A DNA stretch of 7,455 nt from the NCBI GenBank assembly GCA_964489835.1, contig CAZBBC010000195.1:1-7455 (forward strand), read 5' to 3'. The stretch's first letter is position 1, and each line of letters starts with the position of its first letter. This stretch comes from CAZBBC01 sp964489835. Its GTDB lineage: Bacteria; Calditrichota; Calditrichia; JAJRVZ01. A program made the translations under genes and the position numbers. The notes beneath the pieces are model-generated. The model was not told the DNA's origin and ran no database searches. It saw only the letters and a program-made list of their open reading frames with translations. Shown piece after piece: positions 1 through 5,680 of this stretch.

Positions 1-54
1 ATTATTTTACAGCCTTGATTTTTTGGTTCTTTTGTATCAAGACAAAAGAACAAA
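1..54 (+). repeat. Hairpin repeat, copy 1 (CTTGAT family)
   Basis: First copy of a dispersed repeat whose second copy is at 4672-4725; 50 of 54 positions match. It contains a perfect 10-bp inverted repeat, GTTCTTTTGT (26-35) and ACAAAAGAAC (42-51), around the six-base loop ATCAAG (36-41). The loop is also exactly complementary to CTTGAT at 14-19, so a second hairpin is possible that excludes the first. The repeat may extend left of the window. It ends about 12 bases before the likely start of the CotH gene, so it would lie in that gene's promoter or leader. Sequence of this general type is, from memory, common between genes in FCB-group genomes; that was not checked. Confidence 0.8.
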
Positions 55-65
55 GCAAAAATATT

Positions 66-2495
66 ATGTTCCCTAATTCAAAAATACTTATAAAGCTCAC
101 CCTATATTTTATCGTTTTTGCAACCTATACAAATGCACTTTTTTCGCAATCACCGCAAGTAGTGATCAATGAGTTTCTAGCCTCTAATTCTTCAATAAAC
201 AGTGATCCGGATTTTAATGCCTATGCTGATTGGTTGGAGCTTTTCAATCCTCAAAATGAAACCGCTGATTTAAGCCACTGGTATTTGACAGACGATTTGG
301 ACAATCCCACAAAATGGCAATTTCCCGCTGGCGCTTTACTGGCACCGGGAGAATTTTTAATCATTTGGACCGATGGGAATAATGTTGTATTGGAGGATTA
401 TCACACCAATTTTTTGTTATCAAAAAGTGGTGAGGACATCGGATTATTCGATTCTAATCAAGTCCTCATTGATAAAATTGTTTATGAAGATCAAAACACC
501 GACATCTCCTTTGGCCGTCAACCGGATGGGGGGCCGAATTGGTATTTTTTTAATGCACCGACGCCCGGAGAAACGAATAATACCTCCATATATTTAAAAA
601 CAGATCCTCCGCAATTTTCTTTAGCGGCAGGCTATTACACGGAAGATCAAACCTTAGAAATTTCAACCACCGATCCATTGGCAATCATACGCTACACCTT
701 GAATGGAAATGAACCGACCATTTATTCTTCCGTTTATTCCACGCCACTCGTATTACAATCCCGTGCCGGTGAAGCCAATGTATTTTCCGAGATCCGGACA
801 AACAGAGATCCATATCTGTGGCTGCCGGATTGGATACCCCCCAGTGGAGAGGTTTTTAAAGCGAACATTATCAGGGCAAGATCTTTTAAAGACGGCTATA
901 ATCCCAGTGACATAATATCCAGGACCTTTTTTATTGATGAAAATATTAATCAAAAATATCCTACATTACCGGTCATTTCTATTATTTCCGATTATCAGCA
1001 TTTATTCAATAGTATTAGCGGCATTTATGTGCCCGGCATCTATCATCGGCCCGGTGATAGTGGTAGTGGTAACTATTTTCAGGATTGGGAAAAACCAGCA
1101 CATATTGAATTTTTTGAACCGGGAGGTACCGTAGGATTTTCACAAGATGTGGGTATGAGTATCCAAGGTGGTACGTCACCGGCCAGTCCGCAAAAGGGAT
1201 TACATATCATTGCCCGCAGCGAGTATGGTAAAAACAGAATAGAATACCCCATTTTCCGGAAGGATCCTTCTAAAGCCAAAAATCTAACAGAATTCAAACG
1301 GTTCATCATAAGAGCATGGGGAAGCCTGATAAGCGGTGCCTTATTTAATGATGCCTATGCACAGAGATTAATGGCAAAAAGAGATTTGGACATCATGGCT
1401 TACCAGCCGGCCGTGGTTTTTATTAATGGAGAGTATTGGGGCTTGCATGCCCTGCGGGAAGCGAATAAAAATTCCTGGTACTACCAATATCATTATCAAA
1501 TCGATAGAGACGATCCCGGCTATGATATTTTAATGCATACATCCAGCACAGGGCAAAATCCCGGGGCTGATGAAGGCGATGCGGACCATTGGAACGCATT
1601 GATTAATTATCTAAACACGCATGACATGAATGTAGCCGAAAATTATGACTATCTTAAAACGCAGATCGATATGGACAACTTTATTACCTGGTTAGGACAT
1701 TGTATTTATGTGGGTAAATGGGATTGGCCGAATAATAATGATGCCAGCTGGCGGCCACGAACGGCAGACGGGAAATGGCGATGGATACAATATGATATGG
1801 AAACCGGTTTTGGCGTGGCCACCACATTAGGACCGGAATATGCCTCATTAGGACCTCAACTAAATATGTTGGAAGCAGCGATCGAAGGTGTTTATATTCC
1901 GGGGTTTGGCATATATGGCCCTCATCCGATATTAGCAAAGATTTATAATAATGAAGAATTTAAGGCTTCATTTATTGATTGGTTTGAATCTTGTTTCATT
2001 CATGAGTTTCATCCTGACTCCATGAATTATATACTGGAAGAAATGGCAGCGGAAATCCGGCCCTATATGCAGGAATATAAACAGCGCTGGCCATTTATTG
2101 GTGGCGTGAATGAGGGATGGGCTACTTCTTTAGAACAAATAAAGGAATATAATCAATTACGCCCGGCTTTTATGAGACAGCATTTACAGGAGCAGTATGA
2201 TTATGAGATCATAACCCCTCTCCCTCCCCCTTTGGCTTATCAGCTTCTTCAGAATTATCCGAATCCGTTTAATCAAAAAACAATAATTAATTACGAATTA
2301 CAAATTACGAATTACGTTGATCTAAGTGTTTATAACCTGCTTGGGCAAAAGGTAACAACACTGGTCTCGGAAAGACAGGAAGCCGATCATCACCAAGTTG
2401 AGTGGGATGCCAGTGGATTTGCCAGTGGGGTGTATTATTATAAAATAGAGGCAGGTGAATTTCGGGGAGTAAGGAAGATGTTATTACTCAAATAA
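66..2495 (+). CDS. Secreted CotH-family protein with lamin-tail domain and T9SS sorting signal
   Basis: Predicted exported protein of 809 residues. ATG at 66 is preferred because it gives a clean signal peptide (lysines, then a hydrophobic stretch LTLYFIVFATY, cleavage near residue 28); an in-frame TTG at 15 would add 17 residues read from a dispersed repeat. Domains in order: lamin-tail (LTD) domain about 31-170 (VVINEFLASNS, DWLELFNP); a chitobiase C-terminal-like beta domain about 183-290 (IRYTLNGNEPT); CotH kinase-like domain about 300-600 with NGEYWGLHALRE, DWPNNN (553-558) and YDMETGFG (576-583), resembling the family's metal and ATP-binding acidic motifs; and a T9SS type A sorting domain about 726-809 (NYPNPFN, VYNLLGQ, GVYYYKI). 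CotH proteins of Bacillus phosphorylate spore-coat proteins; kinase activity here is inferred from family only. The likely location is the cell surface or outside the cell. No good Shine-Dalgarno sequence is visible. A heptamer tandem repeat lies inside the sorting domain. Confidence 0.92.
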   Translation: MFPNSKILIKLTLYFIVFATYTNALFSQSPQVVINEFLASNSSINSDPDFNAYADWLELFNPQNETADLSHWYLTDDLDNPTKWQFPAGALLAPGEFLIIWTDGNNVVLEDYHTNFLLSKSGEDIGLFDSNQVLIDKIVYEDQNTDISFGRQPDGGPNWYFFNAPTPGETNNTSIYLKTDPPQFSLAAGYYTEDQTLEISTTDPLAIIRYTLNGNEPTIYSSVYSTPLVLQSRAGEANVFSEIRTNRDPYLWLPDWIPPSGEVFKANIIRARSFKDGYNPSDIISRTFFIDENINQKYPTLPVISIISDYQHLFNSISGIYVPGIYHRPGDSGSGNYFQDWEKPAHIEFFEPGGTVGFSQDVGMSIQGGTSPASPQKGLHIIARSEYGKNRIEYPIFRKDPSKAKNLTEFKRFIIRAWGSLISGALFNDAYAQRLMAKRDLDIMAYQPAVVFINGEYWGLHALREANKNSWYYQYHYQIDRDDPGYDILMHTSSTGQNPGADEGDADHWNALINYLNTHDMNVAENYDYLKTQIDMDNFITWLGHCIYVGKWDWPNNNDASWRPRTADGKWRWIQYDMETGFGVATTLGPEYASLGPQLNMLEAAIEGVYIPGFGIYGPHPILAKIYNNEEFKASFIDWFESCFIHEFHPDSMNYILEEMAAEIRPYMQEYKQRWPFIGGVNEGWATSLEQIKEYNQLRPAFMRQHLQEQYDYEIITPLPPPLAYQLLQNYPNPFNQKTIINYELQITNYVDLSVYNLLGQKVTTLVSERQEADHHQVEWDASGFASGVYYYKIEAGEFRGVRKMLLLK
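2289..2316 (+). repeat. In-gene heptamer tandem repeat, 4 x AATTACG
   Basis: Four back-to-back copies of the 7-mer AATTACG (2289, 2296, 2303, 2310). Only the second copy differs, ending in A, so 27 of 28 bases fit. They lie inside the T9SS sorting domain of the CotH protein and encode NYELQITNY, at the first beta strand after the NYPNPFN motif. Because 7 is not a multiple of 3, gain or loss of one unit would shift the frame; only changes of three units (21 bp) keep it. Confidence 0.85.
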
Positions 2496-2562
2496 GGAAA
2501 TGTTTCTGTTTTGGACTTATCAATGGAAATTATAAACATATACAATAAAGAGACCTATCATT

Positions 2563-3201
2563 ATGTCAAAATTAAGAACCGGCCGGCAAAGATATTATAA
2601 TATTTTTTCCCATTTTTATGATCTGTTTATAAAAATACATTCCCATAATTATGGAGAAGAAACCCGTAAGTTTCTAGTTGATTCCGCGCGATTGGAAGAC
2701 AAAACCCAACCCAAAGTTTTGGATGTTTGCTGTGGGACCGGTTCAGTGGTTCTTTCTTTTACGGCACGATTCCCCGATATATTAGCTATCGGATACGATT
2801 TTTCTCATGGCATGTTACTTAAGGCCGGTGAAAAAGATTCAACGCATCGGGTAATATTAATTGAGGGAGATGCCGCTGCTTTATCATTTGCAGATGATAC
2901 CTTTGATGTTGTTTGTTGTTCACATGCATTATATGAATTAAAAGGACCTTCCAGGAAGAATACGCTGTTAGAAATGAAGCGGGTGATAAAACCAGGGGGA
3001 TCAGTATTAATTATGGAGCATGAGATTCCCCGGAAATTTGTAATAAAAATATTATTCTATATCAGAATGCTGCTAATGGGTCCGACCGATTCACGGGAGT
3101 TTTTAAAACGGGGGCTATCTCCTTTTCAGGAAATCTTTTCAAATGTAACCTTATCCCACACGAAATCCGGTAAAAGTAAGTTAGTTATTTGCCGTAAATA
3201 A
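2563..3201 (+). CDS. Class I SAM-dependent methyltransferase (UbiE/Methyltransf_11-like)
   Basis: Predicted cytoplasmic methyltransferase of 212 residues with a Rossmann-like fold. Motif I, the SAM-binding glycine loop, is VLDVCCGTG (52-60). The acidic end of strand 2, which binds the SAM ribose, is in IGYDFSHGML (76-85). The motif around EGDAAALSF (101-109) and FDVVCC (114-119) matches the adenine-contact region, and KPGGSVLIME (143-152) is the usual post-motif III turn. This order is typical of the UbiE/MenG and general Methyltransf_11 group, but the protein lacks the specific signatures needed to name a quinone methyltransferase, so the substrate is unknown. ATG 2563 is the first in-frame start; AAAGAGA about 9 bases upstream is a weak ribosome binding site. 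It follows the CotH gene by 67 bases on the same strand, so co-transcription is possible. A cluster of GC-rich hairpins follows the stop codon. Confidence 0.88.
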   Translation: MSKLRTGRQRYYNIFSHFYDLFIKIHSHNYGEETRKFLVDSARLEDKTQPKVLDVCCGTGSVVLSFTARFPDILAIGYDFSHGMLLKAGEKDSTHRVILIEGDAAALSFADDTFDVVCCSHALYELKGPSRKNTLLEMKRVIKPGGSVLIMEHEIPRKFVIKILFYIRMLLMGPTDSREFLKRGLSPFQEIFSNVTLSHTKSGKSKLVICRK

Positions 3202-3210
3202 TTTAACTGC

Positions 3211-3310
3211 CGTAAACATATCACCCCTACGGGGCTTCTATTATGGTTATGATCTCTCTAACCCGGCGCTTCGCACCGGGCTATAAACATAACGCCCCTA
3301 CCGGGGCTAT
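3211..3310. repeat. GGGGC-type hairpin repeat cluster (three hairpins)
   Basis: Three short GC-rich hairpins in 100 bases directly after the methyltransferase gene. Hairpin A is CCCC-TAC-GGGG (3224-3234). Hairpin B is CCCGGCGC-TTC-GCACCGGG (3262-3280), with one C/A mismatch. Hairpin C is GCCCC-TACC-GGGGC (3294-3307). A and C are repeats of one unit: each starts with AAACATA (3214 and 3285), followed by ACCCC or GCCCC, TAC and GGGGCT, about 71 bases apart. An outer pair, GTTATG (3246-3251) and CATAAC (3288-3293), encloses hairpin B. No T-tract follows any stem, so these do not look like intrinsic terminators, although they could protect the 3' end of the methyltransferase mRNA. Similar 'CCCCTACGGGGC' units are, from memory, widespread between genes in Bacteroidota and relatives. 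Confidence 0.75.
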
Positions 3311-3380
3311 TTCAAGATAATTTATTACATCACCCATTTTAAATTATATATCCCGACGTAAGGAGGGATCTCAGCTTAGA

Positions 3381-3534
3381 TGGCGAAATTTCGTCCGAGC
3401 CATGAGTTGGTACACAAAGCATAAACCGTGCGCGAATTTAATTTCGCCACGACTTTTTGTCCGGCAAAGCCGGACCGCCGGAGGCAAGCCCACCGGAGGC
3501 AAACCCACCACGTCGTAGACCCCGTTTTACGGGG
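3381..3534. repeat. Composite GC-rich repeat block
   Basis: Non-coding block made of several small elements. TGGCGAAAT (3381-3389) and ATTTCGCCA (3441-3449) form a 9-bp inverted repeat around a 51-base core, and the left arm overlaps the palindrome CGAAATTTCG (3384-3393). Next is a perfect hairpin, GTCCGGC-AAA-GCCGGAC (3459-3475), then two 15-bp direct repeats, CCGGAGGCAAGCCCA (3478-3492) and CCGGAGGCAAACCCA (3493-3507). The hairpin CCCCG-TTTTA-CGGGG (3520-3534) closes it. The stretch TCCGGC-NNN-GCCGGACCGCCG recurs at 6126-6146 inside the attC site. An 80-codon reading frame on the minus strand crosses this block, but it reads as repeat sequence rich in Cys, Trp and Arg. Confidence 0.7.
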
Positions 3535-3620
3535 AGGCAGCCCGACCCAATAACAGCAGAATAAACGCCGCATTTTTTGTAACCCCTTGTTATTCATCAT
3601 CTTACTTTTTTTTATCATTT

Positions 3621-3636
3621 TGGTACAATTTTTGCC
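3621..3636 (+). promoter_or_regulatory. Candidate sigma-54 promoter
   Basis: TGGTAC-N5-TTGCC fits the sigma-54 (RpoN) consensus TGGCAC-N5-TTGCW, with the -24 GG and -12 GC exactly ten bases apart. Transcription would start near 3647, giving a leader of about 127 bases before the ORF6N gene at 3774. The flanks are AT-rich. This is a motif match only; no enhancer-binding protein site was identified. Confidence 0.4.
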
Positions 3637-3773
3637 AATTTAATTCTCAAATCAACCAGTGTCACAACTTAAAATTTATAAATAAATTGTTAATTAATGA
3701 GTGATAACTGCAGGGCTGTTTTACCGACTAAAAGCATACCAATGCATATTGCTGCAATCAAAGAAAAAAATAG

Positions 3774-4277
3774 ATGACAGAGATAATCCCGGTTGAGCGA
3801 ATAACAACCAAAATATATTCTCTTCGGAAACACAAAGTTCTACTTGATAAAGATTTGGCAGAACTATATGGCGTAGAAACACGGCAATTAGTTCAGGCAG
3901 TGAAGAGAAATTTAAAAAGATTCCCAGCTGATTTTATGTTCCAATTGTCTGATAAAGAATTTAAAAACTTGAGATCACAAATTGTGAGCTCAAGTTGGGG
4001 AGGTCGGCGATATGCACCTTACGCATTTACGGAACAAGGCGTCGCTATGCTATCATCTATATTGAAAAGCGAACAAGCGCTTAATGTCAATATTGCGATT
4101 ATGCGTGCATTTGTTCAATTAAGAAAGTTGAGTTATAATTATTCTGATCTCCTCAAGAAAGTAAATACCATGGAAAAAAAATATGATCATCAATTTGGGG
4201 TTGTGTTTGAGGCAATAAAAAAATTAATCGAAATCCCACATAAAAGTCTTAAAGATAAGATTGGATTCCGAAATTGA
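3774..4277 (+). CDS. ORF6N domain-containing DNA-binding protein
   Basis: Predicted protein of 167 residues. The N-terminal part, about 8-95, matches the ORF6N domain found in phage and mobile-element proteins (related in role to KilA-N and Bro-N): VERITTKIYSLRKHKVLLDK, then DLAELYGVETRQLVQAVKRN, FPADFMFQLS and AFTEQGVAMLSSIL. The rest, about 100-167, is helical and probably coiled coil (NIAIMRAFVQLRKL, LLKKVNTMEKKYDHQF), suggesting an oligomer. The length is normal for free-standing ORF6N proteins of FCB bacteria. The family is thought to bind DNA; no target can be inferred. ATG 3774 is preceded by an A-rich stretch instead of a clear Shine-Dalgarno sequence. There is no other phage gene in the window, so it sits as an orphan between two repeat-rich intergenic regions, consistent with transfer by a mobile element. 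Confidence 0.9.
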   Translation: MTEIIPVERITTKIYSLRKHKVLLDKDLAELYGVETRQLVQAVKRNLKRFPADFMFQLSDKEFKNLRSQIVSSSWGGRRYAPYAFTEQGVAMLSSILKSEQALNVNIAIMRAFVQLRKLSYNYSDLLKKVNTMEKKYDHQFGVVFEAIKKLIEIPHKSLKDKIGFRN

Positions 4278-4390
4278 TAAAAGATATACCCTTAACAAAG
4301 CACACCATTAAGGCATTCATCGACCTATCGGTTTTCAGGACAGAAGCCGGTCACGAGGAAATGAAGAAAGAGAAAAGAGAGTAGAGAGGA

Positions 4391-4455
4391 GCGTAGGGCG
4401 TGGTGCGTGGCGCGTTCTATGTCAAAAGTGAAACGTCAAATGTGTAAGATCAAAC
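4391..4455. repeat. Degenerate heptamer tandem repeats (two blocks)
   Basis: Block one runs in steps of seven: GCGTAGG, GCGTGGT, GCGTGGC, GCGTTCT (4391-4418). After a two-base gap, block two has GTCAAAA, GTGAAAC, GTCAAAT, GTGTAAG, ATCAAAC (4421-4455). The units within a block share their first bases and drift at the end. The purine-rich run before 4391 (GAGAGTA, GAGAGGA) also falls in steps of seven. No reading frame uses this stretch. Confidence 0.6.
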
Positions 4456-4479
4456 ACGATCTATATTTATTTCATATTT

Positions 4480-4531
4480 CGTCTCTCGCAGAGCCCCGCC
4501 ACGGCAGGCACGCGCAAAGACGCAGAGAAAA
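4480..4531. repeat. CGCAGAG intergenic repeat with GC-rich insert
   Basis: CTCGCAGAG (about 4485-4493) and GACGCAGAG (about 4519-4527) are near-copies. Between them lies CCCCGCCACGGCAGG, followed by CACGCGCAAA. From memory, an element reading CGCAGAG-CACGCAAAGACGCAGAG is common in many environmental bacterial genomes, and the GC-rich 15-mer looks like an interruption of it. No coding function is seen. Confidence 0.4.
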
Positions 4532-4577
4532 AATTATTTATTTAGATTGAAAAAAAGGGCATTAAAATAATTTGTTA

Positions 4578-4666
4578 GAAATTCTCTGCGAAGCGGAACG
4601 ATAGAATTTTTTACTGTCTGAGCATAGCGAGTTTAAAAAATTCAGTGAAGCGAGCAGCAGAATTTC
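4578..4666. repeat. Long imperfect stem-loop element
   Basis: The outer stem is GAAATTCTCTGC (4578-4589) against GCAG-C-AGAATTTC (4654-4666): 12 bp with one bulged C. Inside it is a second stem, GAATTTTTTA (4604-4613) and TAAAAAATTC (4634-4643), with a 20-base loop. Three similar motifs, GAAGCGGA, ATAGCGAG and GAAGCGAG, mark the stem and loop junctions. The element ends six bases before the second copy of the CTTGAT hairpin repeat, and the two probably form one larger unit. The left side of copy 1 lies outside the window, so this cannot be confirmed here. Confidence 0.65.
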
Positions 4667-4671
4667 TTCAA

Positions 4672-4725
4672 ATTATTTTACAGCCTTGATTTTTTGGTTC
4701 TTTTTGATCAAGCAAAAAGAACAAA
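4672..4725 (+). repeat. Hairpin repeat, copy 2 (CTTGAT family)
   Basis: Same orientation as copy 1 at 1-54. The first 33 bases are identical. The perfect 10-bp stem is GTTCTTTTTG (4697-4706) and CAAAAAGAAC (4713-4722), with the same loop, ATCAAG (4707-4712), and the same upstream complement, CTTGAT (4685-4690). The only differences from copy 1 are GT to TG in the left arm and AC to CA in the right arm, which compensate each other exactly. Confidence 0.85.
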
Positions 4726-4797
4726 AACAAAGATTTTTCAAGTACAAGTATTTATCATAAAATAAAAGCAATAAAAAACTTAGTGTGCGGAACCTGT

Positions 4798-4819
4798 CCT
4801 GAAGACCGCAAGTCGAAGG
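4798..4819. repeat. Small GTCGAAGG hairpin element
   Basis: CCT-GAA-GAC-CGCAA-GTC-GA-AGG can fold as a short hairpin with an internal GA-rich loop. It resembles the common 'CCTGAGC..AGTCGAAGG' intergenic element of many bacterial genomes (recognised from memory). The remaining bases in 4726-4864 are AT-rich, with nothing recognised. Confidence 0.35.
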
Positions 4820-4864
4820 ATCTTCTTTGTGGATAGAATAAACGTGCCTTTATAAATAGAATAC

Positions 4865-4926
4865 ATGTGAATGATCGTTCACATTATGTGAAGGATCATT
4901 CACATTTGGTAAACGATCATAGAGAT
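4865..4926. promoter_or_regulatory. Phased palindromes with GATC centres (operator-like array)
   Basis: Two adjacent 20-bp palindromes, each with one mismatched pair: ATGTGAA-TGATCG-TTCACAT (4865-4884) and ATGTGAA-GGATCA-TTCACAT (4886-4905). A decayed third copy (4907-4926) matches at about 13 of 20 positions. The GATC centres start at 4873, 4894 and 4915, exactly 21 bp apart, or two helical turns, so dimers bound to them would sit on one face of the DNA. The form suits a TetR-like or similar dimeric repressor; GATC could also be a methylation target. No intact gene lies immediately downstream: the transposase remnant begins about 220 bases away and the next gene start is at 5681. Confidence 0.55.
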
Positions 4927-4990
4927 ACCAATTGTCCCCCCATTTTTATAAGGCATTGTAATTTATAACCTAACTTACTTTATCCCACCC

Positions 4991-5006
4991 TGGTACACTT
5001 CTTGTA
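4991..5006 (+). promoter_or_regulatory. Weak sigma-54-like motif
   Basis: TGGTAC-N5-TTGTA has the same spacing as the better candidate at 3621-3636, but the -12 dinucleotide is GT instead of GC. It would face the transposase remnant. Positions 4927-4990 and 5007-5146 show nothing else recognisable. Confidence 0.15.
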
Positions 5007-5146
5007 TTGTAATTAAACGAACCAATCGGTGCCTAAATTTTCATTAGCTGATCTTTACTATTCAAAAACGCTTTTCTCATAGATTTGGGTAGGGATATCG
5101 TTAATTCTTTTTATTACAATCTCCGGCTTTTCAAGTTCGATAGTAG

Positions 5147-5317
5147 GCAGATTTAGAAACTATTAATAACCCGGAAGAATCAGAAAAGATCGATCGACAT
5201 CAAATAATTCTGAAATTATTCGGAATTGATCCGGCAGTTTGTCCAAAATGTAAAAACGGTTTACTTCGTATAGTTAAACAACTTATCCCTGTACAAATTG
5301 CCGCGGCTCCCACTTGA
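5147..5317 (+). pseudogene. C-terminal remnant of an IS91-like transposase
   Basis: A 56-codon open stretch with no start codon, between TAG at 5144 and TGA at 5315. From about 5186 it reads KIDRHQIILKLFGIDPAV, then CPKCKNGLLRIVKQL. The combination LFGIDP plus a CPKCKNG zinc-knuckle-like motif resembles the C-terminal end of IS91-family (Y2, rolling-circle type) transposases, where a short Cys-Xaa2-Cys motif follows the catalytic domain. The catalytic HUH and tyrosine motifs are absent, so most of the gene has been lost. Another frame stays open through about 5422 (PLEVIIEYKIKG and onward) and could be a frameshifted continuation, but it was not recognised. It is evidence of a past insertion, not a working element. 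Confidence 0.6.
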
Positions 5318-5680
5318 AGTAATTATTGAATACAAAATAAAAGGTAAACAATCAAAATTTCTAAAAAAGGCTAAAGGGCCATTGGAGAACTACATCTATT
5401 TTATTCTCAACATAAAATGAGTAATCAACAGTTACTCAGATAAATTTAGTTAATAATCATGAAATTTAATTAATCACTCTTTTTACGTTGCTACTCTTTC
5501 CATGAGTGCTTATTATTAAAATATATAAAGTGTATTAAATCTACATAATACGGGTTACGTTCAACCTAATTTTATCCGTATTTGCACAGTTCTATAGTAA
5601 CCTCATATTATTACTTCGCCTCAACTACGGATAAAATTCTATACATTAGCAAGCAAATTTTCTAAAAATTGGGGATAAAA
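5318..5680. other. AT-rich spacer with inverted repeats
   Basis: No supported gene. It contains the hairpin TGAGTAA-TCAACAG-TTACTCA (5418-5438), with a perfect 7-bp stem, and the 13-bp inverted repeat listed separately at 5568-5638. Otherwise the sequence is very AT-rich. If the downstream small gene is an integron cassette, its left boundary should lie in this interval, but no second attC site was found. Confidence 0.5.
5568..5638. repeat. 13-bp perfect inverted repeat
   Basis: AATTTTATCCGTA (5568-5580) and TACGGATAAAATT (5626-5638) are exact reverse complements around a 45-base centre. The right arm ends 42 bases before the start of the small membrane protein gene, so the pair may lie in its promoter or leader, or mark the ends of a small lost element. 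There is no T-tract directly after the right arm. Confidence 0.6.

Larger units (their letters stand above)
4278..4577. other. Gene-free, repeat-rich stretch after ORF6N
   Basis: No credible coding sequence is seen here. Positions 4278-4376 hold nothing recognised. The run of heptamer-like units (4391-4455) and the CGCAGAG element (4480-4531) follow. Positions 4532-4577 are AT-rich with nothing recognised. Confidence 0.6.

Noticed and set aside
14..51. A pseudoknot formed by CTTGAT and the ATCAAG loop together with the 10-bp stem
   Set aside because: The loop bases follow and precede the stem with no linker, so both helices cannot form together; they are alternatives.
15..65. A 17-residue N-terminal extension of the CotH protein from a TTG start
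   Set aside because: These codons are read from the dispersed hairpin repeat, and the ATG at 66 gives a normal signal peptide.
1684..1938. Minus-strand reading frame of 84 codons
   Set aside because: It is antisense to the conserved CotH kinase motifs and shows no features of its own.
3246..3293. Possible second attC-like structure (GTTATG...CATAAC)
   Set aside because: The box polarity is wrong for attC on either strand, and there are no L boxes or extrahelical bases; it belongs to the hairpin cluster.
3376..3618. Minus-strand reading frame of 80 codons
   Set aside because: It covers the composite repeat block; the peptide is rich in Cys, Trp and Arg, resembles no family, and is explained by repeated DNA units.
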